A stretch of DNA of 64,000 nt from Girardinichthys multiradiatus (taxonomy: Eukaryota > Chordata > Actinopteri > Cyprinodontiformes > Goodeidae): the NCBI RefSeq assembly GCF_021462225.1, contig NC_061811.1, positions 223,501 to 287,500 of the forward strand, given 5' to 3'. Positions 1-8,494 of this stretch are shown here, piece by piece. The position numbers and the translations under genes were made by a program. How positions within the stretch are numbered: the first letter of the stretch is position 1; each line of letters begins with the position of its first letter. The notes under the pieces are model-generated. The model was not told the origin of the DNA and searched no databases. It was given only the letters and a program-made list of their open reading frames with translations.

Positions 1-102
1 ATATTAACCTTTCCCAAAAGTGTTGTTTTAAAAAGCTAGTAGTGTTTGAATTCATCTGCATTTTATCTGATTTTGTTTTTTGGTTGTTTTTTTTTTTTAT
101 AT

Positions 103-109
103 TATAAAG
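103..109 (+). promoter_or_regulatory. TATA box before integrase
   Basis: The motif TATAAAG follows a long T tract. It lies 73 bases upstream of the ATG at 182 and downstream of the earlier in-frame ATG at 80. This favours 182 as the integrase start, because a transcript starting about 30 bases after the TATA would not contain the ATG at 80. Confidence 0.55.
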
Positions 110-181
110 GATAAATCTACCCTCCTGTGTGTTTTTTCTCATTATTTAACAAGTAATCGGCAGAGTGAGCATAAGGCAGAG

Positions 182-1270
182 ATGGCAGGAAGACGGCTGA
201 TGAAGAAAGTATATTATAGCCCTTCAAATCCGGGAAGTTTTGGGGGTGTAGATAGACTGAGGAGGGTTATGCAAGATGAAACGGGAAAGAAGGTTGCGGT
301 TGAAAAAGTTAAAGATTTTCTTTCAGGAGAAGATACCTATACTCTACATAAACCTGCAAGAATAAAGTTCCAGAGAAACAGAGTTTTTGTCACCAGACCA
401 TTGAGGCAGTTCCAGGCTGATCTCTGTGACATGCAAGCTCTGGCCATGGAAAATTATGGTTATAATTATTTATTAACAGTCATTGACATCTTTTCAAAAA
501 GGGCGTATGTACGAGTTTTGAAGAGGAAAACAGCCGCTGAGGTGGTAAAGGCATTTGAATCAGTTTTTACAGAAAGTCAGATCCCCAAAAAACTTCAGAC
601 TGATGCCGGTAAAGAATTTTTTAACAAGAAATTTAAGGTTTTAATGGAGAAACACGGTATTGAACATTTTGCCACAGCGAGTGAAGCAAAAGCTTCAGTG
701 GTCGAGAGATTTAACCGCACATTAAAAACAAGGATGTGGAGATATTTTACAGCTAACAATACCCGGCGGTACGTCGATGTACTGCAAAACCTAGCTAGAA
801 GCTACAACCATTCCTACCACTCCAGCATTAAAATGAGCCCTATGGAAGTGACCCCAGAAAATGCCTTTCAAGTGTTTCAGAATCTGTATGATGTCAAGTC
901 CAACAGATATTGCAAGGACTCAGTGACAACGTTTAAACAAGGGGATCTTGTCAGAATATCCAAGGTCCGTGGAGTGTTTGACAAAAAATACGAACAGAGT
1001 TTTACAGATGAAGTGTTTACAGTGTATGACCGGATACCCCATTCTCCTCCTGTATACAAACTCAAAGATTTGGATGGAGAACCTATCGAGGGTTCCTTTT
1101 ACGCTGAGGAACTTCAAAAAGTAAAAATATTTAACGACAAGATGTATCAAGTGGAAAAAATATTAAAACGACGTACGGTCAAGGGAGTCAAACAGGTTTT
1201 TGTAAGTTGGAAAAACTGGCCTGAGAAATTCAACAGTTGGATCAAGTTTGATGAACTTCAAAACGTATAA
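182..1270 (+). CDS. Polinton integrase (retroviral-type DDE) with C-terminal chromodomain
   Basis: The protein catalyses integration of the element DNA. Counted from the upstream in-frame Met at 80, the catalytic triad reads as D114 (in QADLCD), D175 (in QTDAGKEF) and E209 (in VERFNRT), with 33 residues between the second Asp and the Glu. Residues from about 355 to the end match a chromodomain (YQVEKIL, then FVSWKNWP and a final WIKFDEL). I prefer the ATG at 182 (MAGRRLMKK) because the extra 34 residues from 80 are low-complexity and precede the TATA box at 103. The reading frame is intact. It is the first gene of the plus-strand arm; the next gene starts 38 bases after its stop. Confidence 0.95.
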   Translation: MAGRRLMKKVYYSPSNPGSFGGVDRLRRVMQDETGKKVAVEKVKDFLSGEDTYTLHKPARIKFQRNRVFVTRPLRQFQADLCDMQALAMENYGYNYLLTVIDIFSKRAYVRVLKRKTAAEVVKAFESVFTESQIPKKLQTDAGKEFFNKKFKVLMEKHGIEHFATASEAKASVVERFNRTLKTRMWRYFTANNTRRYVDVLQNLARSYNHSYHSSIKMSPMEVTPENAFQVFQNLYDVKSNRYCKDSVTTFKQGDLVRISKVRGVFDKKYEQSFTDEVFTVYDRIPHSPPVYKLKDLDGEPIEGSFYAEELQKVKIFNDKMYQVEKILKRRTVKGVKQVFVSWKNWPEKFNSWIKFDELQNV

Positions 1271-1274
1271 AAAA
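1266..1274 (+). promoter_or_regulatory. TATA box overlapping the integrase stop codon
   Basis: TATAAAAAA begins two bases before the integrase TAA stop (1268-1270) and lies 34 bases before the ATG of the minor capsid gene. The promoter core is thus built into the end of the upstream gene. Sequence match only; no expression data. Confidence 0.6.
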
Positions 1275-1308
1275 GGTTTGCACTAAACCTCACAGTTGAC
1301 ACAGCATC

Positions 1309-2082
1309 ATGAACCGTCAGGTAGAGGATGATGGCTTTTACGTTACTCTTCCATCTAATGCTAGCATGGAAGTGTTTAAAAATAATACCAGTTCAAGTTT
1401 CCATGTAAATTTAGCTCAACATATTGATTTAGAAGGCCAATGGATGGTTGCATTAGCCGAGATTTCATATCCTCATACATGGCATAATTTACCGGATTAT
1501 GATGCCTACTTTGAATGGAGGAAGGTTGGTGATGTGGAGATCAATACGCAAAGGATCAGAAGTGGCTACTATAACAGCGTTATTCAACTCGAGACAGAGA
1601 TGGAAATGTTTTTCAAAAAATTTAAATCGGGTTTACGCATTAAATTCAGCAAAGTTCAAAAGAGATTTGCATTTCAAGCAAACAGTCCGTATGAAATACG
1701 CTTCTTCAGCACTCTAGCTTATATGATGGGCGTGAAACCAGGGGAATGGATTCATGTTTCTGAACCAAAACTGGCTCCTTTTCCGGCAGATATAAAGGCT
1801 GGTTTCTATCACCTATACTGTTACAGCGACGTGGTCAGCCCTCAAATAGTAGGCGACACTTTTGCACCTTTACTGCGGACCGTCAAAGTACAAGGCACAT
1901 TCAGTGATAGGATTACTCAGACGTTTAACCCCGCCCACTACCTTCCAGTCTCCAGAAGACATATTGAAAATATCAATATAGAAATTAAATCGGACCAAAA
2001 CGTTCCTGTAAATTTCGTCTATGGAAAGACCGTCATAAGACTACACTTCAGACCGGTGATATCACAACGTAGCCTGAGATAA
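1309..2082 (+). CDS. Minor capsid protein (penton-type single jelly roll)
   Basis: The 257-residue open frame matches the Polinton minor capsid protein (historically PX), the predicted penton base that sits at capsid vertices. Support comes from the N-terminal layout (a short leader, then FYVTLPSNAS, and WMVALAEISYP at about residues 48-58), the size, and the position between integrase and the pVI-like gene. The rest is beta-rich with few long hydrophobic runs, as expected for a jelly roll. The frame is intact. A TATA box lies just upstream. The structural assignment is by family knowledge; no fold was computed. Confidence 0.85.
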   Translation: MNRQVEDDGFYVTLPSNASMEVFKNNTSSSFHVNLAQHIDLEGQWMVALAEISYPHTWHNLPDYDAYFEWRKVGDVEINTQRIRSGYYNSVIQLETEMEMFFKKFKSGLRIKFSKVQKRFAFQANSPYEIRFFSTLAYMMGVKPGEWIHVSEPKLAPFPADIKAGFYHLYCYSDVVSPQIVGDTFAPLLRTVKVQGTFSDRITQTFNPAHYLPVSRRHIENINIEIKSDQNVPVNFVYGKTVIRLHFRPVISQRSLR

Positions 2083-2114
2083 ATTTTATTTGTATAAACT
2101 ATTCCAGAGATATG

Positions 2115-2121
2115 TATATAA
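2115..2121 (+). promoter_or_regulatory. TATA box before the pVI-like gene
   Basis: TATATAA lies between the minor capsid stop and the next gene. The in-frame ATG at 2135 is only 14 bases downstream and would fall before the expected transcription start. The ATG at 2195 lies 74 bases away, so the box decides the start. Confidence 0.55.
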
Positions 2122-2194
2122 CCTCTAAGATTGATTGGTTATCATTCATATTACGCTGGTCATTCAACACTGCATCAAGCAGGCAAGAGAGAAC

Positions 2195-2638
2195 ATGGCA
2201 CAGCTAAGTCTGAGACGTGATCCAAATCGCTTTGTAAATTACTATGTAAGTCAATCAGGCGGTAATCTGCCAGGGTTTTATGGGGCCCCGGTCATGTACG
2301 GACGCGGAATTGGATCATTATTTTCAAAATTATTCCGCTTCGTATCCCCTCTGGTTAAAAAAGGATTTGCAATTGCAAAACCCCATCTTAAAACGGCTGC
2401 ATCAAATATCGCTTCGGATGTCATCGGTAGAGCCGTGAGTAAAATGAGTGGTTCTACACACACCAACGGTCAAGAAGGTTCAGGAATTATGGTTTTATCC
2501 AAAAGACCCAGAACAAGACCCCCTGGTGATCGTTTAAGGACGGTTAAAAAACAACGACAAACACGAAAAAGGAGATCAGTTGGAGCTGACAAACGAAGAG
2601 TAAGGAAGTCATCCGCAAGTTTTGATATATTTAAATAA
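2195..2638 (+). CDS. pVI-like virion protein with adenain-type cleavage site
   Basis: This protein of about 147 residues sits where Polintons and adintoviruses carry an adenovirus pVI/pX-like virion protein. Near residue 35 it has MYGRG, which fits the adenain consensus (M/I/L)-x-G-x-G. It is followed by an amphipathic stretch (IGSLFSKLFRFVSPLVKKG) of the kind that gives adenovirus pVI its membrane activity. The C-terminal third is strongly basic (KKQRQTRKRR, DKRRVRKS), suggesting DNA binding. The likely start is ATG 2195 (AACATGG context), not 2135. Its TAA stop shares a base with the next ATG (TAATG). The function is inferred by analogy. Confidence 0.75.
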   Translation: MAQLSLRRDPNRFVNYYVSQSGGNLPGFYGAPVMYGRGIGSLFSKLFRFVSPLVKKGFAIAKPHLKTAASNIASDVIGRAVSKMSGSTHTNGQEGSGIMVLSKRPRTRPPGDRLRTVKKQRQTRKRRSVGADKRRVRKSSASFDIFK

Positions 2639-2640
2639 TG
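2636..2640 (+). promoter_or_regulatory. TAATG stop-start overlap (pVI-like to major capsid)
   Basis: The stop codon TAA (2636-2638) and the next ATG (2638-2640) overlap by one base. In some viruses and non-LTR retrotransposons this pentamer supports termination-reinitiation. The same arrangement recurs at 5511-5515 on the other strand. Confidence 0.6.
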
Positions 2641-3944
2641 GCTCTTTTACATAACAAATCATCAGAGTGCACGCTGGCAGAGCTGGACTTATTTTCTGCC
2701 CCGATGACGCAGCTATCGATCGAAGATAAAATTTACACCGAGATCCAGCCTTTATCAGCAATCACTGATGGAGGCCCGATCGAGTTTTTCATTCCGGGAG
2801 ACGGAGAAAAGTATCTGGATCTCAACGATACGCTGTTGCATCTCAGAGTAAAATTACTAACAAGGATGGAACAAACCTGCCGGATGATGCACCTGTAGGG
2901 CTCATCAACTACCCGTTAAACACCATCTTCAGTCAGTGTGACGTCACTCTCGGAGATCGAATGATTTCACAATCCAGCGCTACACATCCATATAGAGCCA
3001 TGATTGAGACATTGTTAAACTTTTCTGAGGATTCTTTAAAAACCCAGTTTAGCTCTGGTCTTTTTTATAAAGACACTGCAGGTGCTCTGAACTCTATTGT
3101 TACAACTAACGGCCCTAACCAAGGTCTTAACAGCAGAGCAGGCTTTACGGCAAATTCCAGGGAGGTACATCTCCTAGGCCCCCTGCATGCAGACATATTT
3201 TTCTGCGAGAGACTTCTTTTAAACTCTGTTGACCTTAAAATTAAACTTACAAGAGCCAACGATGCCTTTTGTCTCATGGCAGCAAGAGACTCCACTTACA
3301 AACACAGGATATTAGGAGCATCTCTTTTTATCAAAAAAGTTACTGTCTCTCCAGCTGTACGACTGGGGCACGCTTCAGCTTTAATGAAAGCAAATGCTCT
3401 GTATCCACTTTCACGTGTGAATGTAAAAACATATTCCATCCCTGAAAATTCAAGGGTATGCAACCAAGAGAATCTTTTCTTAGGTATCTTTCCCAAGTAT
3501 GTGGTGATTGCGTTACTGGATCATGACGCTTTTACAGGAACACGCAATCTCAATCCGTTTGACTTTAATCATTTTGATATGGAATATTTAGCTTTGTGTA
3601 AGGATGGCAGACAAATTCCAGCTAAGGCCTTCCAGCCCAATTTTAACCAAGGTCATTCAGTGAGAGAGTATTACAACTTGTTTACGGCTACAGGACGATA
3701 TCTAAAAGATCTTCCACTGAGTATAACACGTCAGGAATTTAATCAAGGATACTCTCTATTCACATTTAATCTTAACCCGGGCGAGGACACAGATGCTCTA
3801 TCTCCAGTTTCCAGTGGGAATTTAAGATTGGAAATGCGCTTCAGAAACCCGTTGCCTCATACCACCACGCTGATCATCTACGCTTGTTATGACTCTATTT
3901 TAGAGATTGATTCAAAGAGGCGTGTGCTGGTGGATTATTATTAA
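2638..3944 (+). pseudogene. Major capsid protein (double jelly roll), frameshifted
   Basis: The gene encodes the Polinton major capsid protein (PY family; many invertebrate and fish homologues are named after F54H12.2). The first 74 or so codons from 2638 read in one frame (LHNKSSECTLAELDLF near the start). From about 2862 similarity continues in the next frame, through ORF 2961-3944. The original frame then meets a stop at 2896. This indicates one small indel near 2860. Total coding length is about 435 residues, which fits adintovirus-sized capsid proteins. The rest of the frame is clean, so the break is probably recent or the element young. The start is set by the TAATG overlap. Confidence 0.88.
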
Positions 3945-3955
3945 TCTAATCAGGC

Positions 3956-4497
3956 ATGAATAATCATGAAATTGAGAGCCTGATGCATCATCTGCTGGGA
4001 GATTTGTTTTGTGGTGTGTGGCCGTGCGACCAGCTGCCGCTGCTAGCTGACAAATTCCCAGGGCCGGCCTACTTTATCGTGAATACACATCCTTCACACA
4101 TGCCGGGGGAACACTGGCTAGCTCTGACATTGGATGAGAATGGTCAATCCAGCTTTTTTGACTCTTATGGGTTCCTCCGAATTTCGATTTCTACCCGTCA
4201 AGCATCGTAACATTTTTAAAAGACAGATCATCAAAAATATTGTATCATAATAACCAACTTCAAAACACTCTGTCCACTGTGTGCGGTCACCATTGTATTT
4301 ATTACCTCTGTCATAGAGCGTGCGGATTATCAATGCAGCAAGTGTTGTCAAAATACACCGGAGATGTGATTAAGAATGATTTAATGGTATCTAACTTTGT
4401 GAACAAATATCAGAAATGTGTCATTAATCAAAGTTGTACATTTTATACTCACGGAACATGCTCTTTGGAGATGTTTCTGGATTGTTATGGAATTTAA
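3956..4497 (+). pseudogene. Adenain-like cysteine protease (maturation protease), frameshifted
   Basis: This is a C5-family (adenovirus-type) protease, expected to cleave virion precursors such as the pVI-like protein. The first frame carries the catalytic His (H53, in GEHWLAL) and the acidic residue (D69, in FFDSYG), spaced as in adenain. The segment with the expected Gln and the catalytic Cys (STVCGHHC) lies downstream in a different frame. The switch falls at the GGG run near 4168-4172; the original frame ends at 4208. One indel therefore separates the catalytic residues. It starts 12 bases after the capsid stop with no obvious TATA, so it may share the capsid transcript. Confidence 0.88.
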
Positions 4498-4609
4498 AAT
4501 GTCTTTTTTTTTTTTTTTTCATTGTTTGTTTTGTTTTTTTCTTCTTATGATTTAATATTTGTGTAATGATATCATATGTTAGTGTGTGAAGTAGAGAACG
4601 AAGTTAGAC

Positions 4610-4660
4610 TTGAAAAATATAATCAATAAATATTTTATTGAATAAAAGAAATAGACTACA
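4610..4660. terminator. Bidirectional poly(A) signal region between convergent arms
   Basis: AATAAA occurs on the plus strand at 4625-4630 and 4641-4646, and on the minus strand (TTTATT) at 4634-4639. The region lies between the protease stop (4497) and the last minus-strand gene (stop at 4683). The sites are placed to end both convergent transcript sets. Confidence 0.6.
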
Positions 4661-4682
4661 TGTTTCATTTTCTTATAACGGT

Positions 4683-5513
4683 TTATGGTGAAAATGTAAT
4701 CCATTGGGGTGGTAGTGTCGTCTTACGAAGAGACCTTTTTGATCTCCCATCAGCATTTTTTGGATCTTCCAGCTCAGATCTCGACCAGTAGGGAGAATGA
4801 GTTATCTGCCTTCTTCTTCTTTTTCTTCTCTGCTTAACTCTGGGGGGTGTACCCCCATTTTCAATCGATGTACCCTCTGTTTTGAAACGTCTATATTCTT
4901 CACGAGCATAAGGGTTAATGACTGAAGATATAGGTATGTTTACTTCTGACATGGAGTGTAGAAAATCAGACCATCCTCGGGTTTGTGATGCTCCAGATTT
5001 TTTAAACGGAAGCAAGAGATTTTTCAACAAATCAATCATGTGGGACCCTTTTATAACATTTCCTTTAAATACAAATTCACCTCGCAAAGTCCAACTCTCA
5101 CTTCTTTCGGAAAATTTCTTCAAAATGTACTCGGCATTTTTACGATTGTGTTTAGGAAGGCTTTTCAGTACTTCCGTAAGAACCTGATCCTTAGGGGCCT
5201 CGTCCTGCCCTGGGCCTTGTTTTTCTTGGGACCGCTCATGTTCAGGAACCTCTGTGTCACGCTGCAGCGTTAAACTGACCCGCTGTTTTTCTTCTTTGAC
5301 ACCTTGCTTAAGTAAAGTCAGATACCTCTGGAGAAGAGCATCGTATCTCTTGATTTTTTCATAAGAAGTCAAACCCGGCTCGTTTAATATCGCTCTCATT
5401 TCAGCATCCAAATTCTCCTCCGCCGTCTGTCTGATGGACGTGTCTGACTGGGTCAGACGCTTGAATTGATGAGGGGAAATGAGAAACATCTTCTGCGATG
5501 TTCTGAGAGACAT
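4683..5513 (-). CDS. Conserved Polinton protein of unknown function (276 aa)
   Basis: The frame is intact and sits at the distal end of the minus-strand arm. The N-terminal half is highly charged and probably helical. A compact domain around residues 120-195 (LPKHNRKNAEYILKKF, then FVFKGNVIKG and NLLLPFKKSG) resembles a domain I associate with Polinton-encoded proteins downstream of the ATPase, but I cannot assign a function. The C-terminal third is very basic (KQRRKRRRRQ), consistent with nuclear localisation or nucleic-acid binding. Its ATG shares a base with the stop of the preceding gene (TAATG), so it may be translated by reinitiation. Confidence 0.75.
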   Translation of the reverse strand: MSLRTSQKMFLISPHQFKRLTQSDTSIRQTAEENLDAEMRAILNEPGLTSYEKIKRYDALLQRYLTLLKQGVKEEKQRVSLTLQRDTEVPEHERSQEKQGPGQDEAPKDQVLTEVLKSLPKHNRKNAEYILKKFSERSESWTLRGEFVFKGNVIKGSHMIDLLKNLLLPFKKSGASQTRGWSDFLHSMSEVNIPISSVINPYAREEYRRFKTEGTSIENGGTPPRVKQRRKRRRRQITHSPYWSRSELEDPKNADGRSKRSLRKTTLPPQWITFSP

Positions 5514-5515
5514 TA
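5511..5515 (-). promoter_or_regulatory. TAATG stop-start overlap (113-aa gene to 276-aa gene)
   Basis: On the minus strand the TAA stop of the 113-residue gene overlaps the ATG of the 276-residue gene by one base. This is the same pentamer as at 2636-2640 in the opposite arm. Confidence 0.6.
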
Positions 5516-5854
5516 TCTCCTGATGATTCCACCCACTAGATCACCGATCAAGGGTGCAAGAGCCGTTAAGATGGGCAGAATAAAACCACCTCGTTGCTTT
5601 TTGAGAGCCAACTGTTTAGTTTTTATCCCGGTTCTTTTATCACCCAACAATCTGATGATATTTCTTTGTTTCTTCAATTGTCGGTGTTGAGAGGGTGATA
5701 GTTTAATGTTACCTTTTAAAATATTCAGAGCAATCTCGCACAGAGCCTGAATAAAGTCGGGAGAGCAGTGTGCGAGAATATCTTTACGTTTCTGTGGACA
5801 GGCCTGGTACAAAGCTCTGAATAATGGTAAATTCCTTTTTATACGCGCTGACAT
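5513..5854 (-). CDS. Small basic protein with hydrophobic glycine-rich C-terminus
   Basis: This 113-residue open frame starts 6 bases after the ATPase stop. Residues 1-85 are basic and helical in character. The C-terminus (GGFILPILTALAPLIGDLVG, residues 88-108) is hydrophobic with glycines and could be membrane-active or a transmembrane segment. Similar small proteins accompany the ATPase in related elements. A virion or membrane-active role is possible, but nothing in the sequence proves it. Confidence 0.72.
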   Translation of the reverse strand: MSARIKRNLPLFRALYQACPQKRKDILAHCSPDFIQALCEIALNILKGNIKLSPSQHRQLKKQRNIIRLLGDKRTGIKTKQLALKKQRGGFILPILTALAPLIGDLVGGIIRR

Positions 5855-5860
5855 GATGAC

Positions 5861-6532
5861 TTACTTTGTTCTGGGTACGTACACAGCAGGCCACTGCTGA
5901 GGAAGTATGCCTGTTCTCAGTCTGAAATGTTCTGGGCAGGTAGGCGTAAAATCGATGATTAAATATCCATGAGCTTCTCTCGTTGCGTCTTCAAAACTCT
6001 CCAAGAAGAGACCCTTTTGAGATGGAAACATTTGACGGGCCAGTATATTCAGCTGGAGTTTATCTCTCGGGTTCTTAAACAACACCATATAATTACAGTT
6101 CAAACTAATAGTGCGACTTAACTTTCCCTGATGAAAAACATCCTGAGTCAACATCATAACACTCATATTACGATGGTGACGAAACTGGGTAAAGACCTTC
6201 ATCACGTTTTCATCATCTGAGGCTTGAGCGATAACATCGTCTAGAATAATCAGATGATTCTGATCAGGAGGAAACAGGTTTTCATCTTCAAAAGAATGAG
6301 GCAATCCTTCCACAAAGGTAATATTTTTATTCATCTTCTGCAATTCAGCATACATGGGTTGAAAAGATGTGTAAATCCATACAATATTTTCTGGAACAAC
6401 ATCCATGACATGATTACAGTTTTGTAAAATACTTTTTACAAAGAAAGTTTTCCCGCAGCCGCTGGGTCCAACTATCATACATGAGAAAGGTGCTCTAAAT
6501 CTAGGATCAAAATCAATCTCCTGTAAATCCAT
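5861..6532 (-). CDS. Genome-packaging ATPase (FtsK/HerA, A32-like)
   Basis: The 223-residue protein has a Walker A loop GPSGCGKT at residues 22-29 and a Walker B strand LIILDD at 94-99. A conserved segment with a Gln sensor (MSVMMLTQDVF) follows. Size and motifs match the A32-like packaging ATPases of Polintons and related double-jelly-roll viruses, which pump DNA into preformed capsids. The frame is intact. It lies between polymerase and the small basic gene on the minus strand. The gap to the polymerase stop is about 30 bases and is T-rich. Confidence 0.93.
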   Translation of the reverse strand: MDLQEIDFDPRFRAPFSCMIVGPSGCGKTFFVKSILQNCNHVMDVVPENIVWIYTSFQPMYAELQKMNKNITFVEGLPHSFEDENLFPPDQNHLIILDDVIAQASDDENVMKVFTQFRHHRNMSVMMLTQDVFHQGKLSRTISLNCNYMVLFKNPRDKLQLNILARQMFPSQKGLFLESFEDATREAHGYLIIDFTPTCPEHFRLRTGILPQQWPAVYVPRTK

Positions 6533-6562
6533 GTGACTTTTTATTTTATTTCTTCTTCAACT

Positions 6563-8494
6563 CTAATAACCGAAAGGCAGAGTTGTCCCGTCAGAAAAAA
6601 GACGTCTCTTATCATACACCAGTCGAAACTTTTTAAGAAATGTCGCGTTTGTCAAACGGAATCTCTTTTTATCCCTCCTGATCGTGTGCTGAGGGATTTC
6701 AATGACACCCTCACTTGACCCCTGTAAGTAGCCCTCGACCAGCCCTTTGATGCTGTCAAAATTGACCCTCTCGCTGCATTCATGCGTCTGAATGATGCCT
6801 TTAGCACGTATCACTACTTTTTTACGGTTTTTGGTCTGGTATGCATAACTCTTGGGTCCTGTCGATGCAAACTCCGAAATGCTGTCACCATCTAACTCGT
6901 CAGTAAGATCACCCAGATAATTCCCCAATTCCAGAGGAGTTTCACCACTTTTTGTCACATAAATCAAACTGTCCGTGTCAATATAAATCAATCTGTCCTG
7001 TAACTTCTCCATGCTGCTGAGAAGTTTTAAACGTGCATAAGCGGTGGTGAATGCTGCTATAAACACATTATTTGTCTTACTTGGTGGATATATGACACGT
7101 TTGCTGTAGTTCCACTGCACTACACACATTTCAGGGTTGAAAAAATGAAAATAGTTAACCCTGTATTTACTCGAGAACATGAAGCTGAAAAAGTCTTCAG
7201 GGTTAGTGATGACTGTGGTCTGAGACAGATCACTTCTTTGCGCAAATTTCCCCCAAAAACTGTTTAAACACAATTTTGCAACCTGCCTTTTGGCAAGATT
7301 CATCCCGATTTTTTCAGGGTCTAATTGGATGCCCTGATGCAGTTTGTAGTTGCTTATATACTTTGACTTACTCTCCTGATCCACTGCTTCAGACGGATAG
7401 CCTGAAGCCTCCTGCTTACCCTTTAAAAAGCAATGAATGTAACCTTTAAAGATTGTATCACTTCTCTTTTCAAAATGCCACACCTCTGTGATTTTAGCAA
7501 GACGATACCCACATTGTAACGCTTTACAGAGCTCTACACTCACCCAAACACCCGTCAGAGCTCTGTCCTCATCATTATGCATGCAGGGACCTGACTGGTT
7601 ATTTATTTCAGCGCATGTGCGGCAGAGAGTGAACACAAGTTTACCTTGGGATGTTCTGTAAGGTAAAACAGGGAACAACAGGTTACGTGGTGGGTAGACC
7701 ACAGCTTTGATTATACCGAAGTAGCTGCTGGGGTCATCAAAATCTTTGTAAATGATGGTGGGGTGTCCGAGGGGAAAATCGCAGTTGGCGTTTACATAAG
7801 GGTACAGAGATGTGTAATCCACATAGTGTACAGTTTCATCCGGTTCCGCTGTGTACCTCAACTTCATAGGACAGGTGCGTCCACCATACAGCGCATCCCG
7901 GGGGGATAGCGGTTCGAGTGCATTAACTTTCTCAAGAAAGCTGATCACCCCTGGGTCTGATTTTTTCATTTCAATCCACTCATGCTCCCATATGACCTCG
8001 AGACGAAGGCCGTACACAGTTTGTAACACCTTGCTTCTCTCAACAGTGGCTGCGTAAAACTGTTCAAATGCGACCCCTCTCAACGGACACTTGTCATGAG
8101 GCATGTAACACTTTTTACAGCCGTGGAAAAAACAGCCGTAAAATTCAAACGCAACTTTGACACCGTTAATCTCTGCATACCCATCCACAGAATATGGACC
8201 AATTTTCTTTTCACCCCTATTTAATGCATGCTCGATAAATATGGCTCTGCTGTCTGCAATCCAGCTGAGCCATTGAATGGACGCGCTGGAGAACGTTTTA
8301 CTGCTACGTCTGTAGTCCAGAGGTGATGGAATGGCTAAGGTTTGAGGAGGAAGGAAATTGGTTACAAAAACCTTCATGCAGGCTGATGCTATTGTGATAC
8401 TTTTAAACGGATCCACACTTGTCTCCTTAAAGAACTCGTCTCTGAATTTTAAGCATCCTTGAGAAAGAATTTCAACGTCATTTTTACAATAACG
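6563..8494 (-). pseudogene. DNA polymerase B (protein-primed type), polymerase domain
   Basis: The open frame from the Met at 8416 carries family B polymerase motifs. Motif A is DYTSLYP (D200), motif B is KLCLNSFWG (381-389), motif C is YIDTDS (478-483), and a PKSYAY...RAKG region follows near 521-540. These fit the protein-primed PolB of Polintons, which replicates the element. The Met at 8416 is internal: the same frame continues upstream to about 8494 and includes a Y-x3-D pattern (codons at 8489-8491 and 8477-8479) that fits exonuclease motif III. Upstream of it the frame switches abruptly to the N-terminal domain, so exonuclease motifs I and II are missing. Confidence 0.9.

Noticed and set aside
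80..181. Integrase start at ATG 80
   Set aside because: The extra residues are low-complexity and the ATG precedes the TATA box at 103; ATG 182 fits better.
2135..2194. pVI-like start at ATG 2135
   Set aside because: Only 14 bases after the TATA box, so probably not in the transcript; ATG 2195 has better context and spacing.
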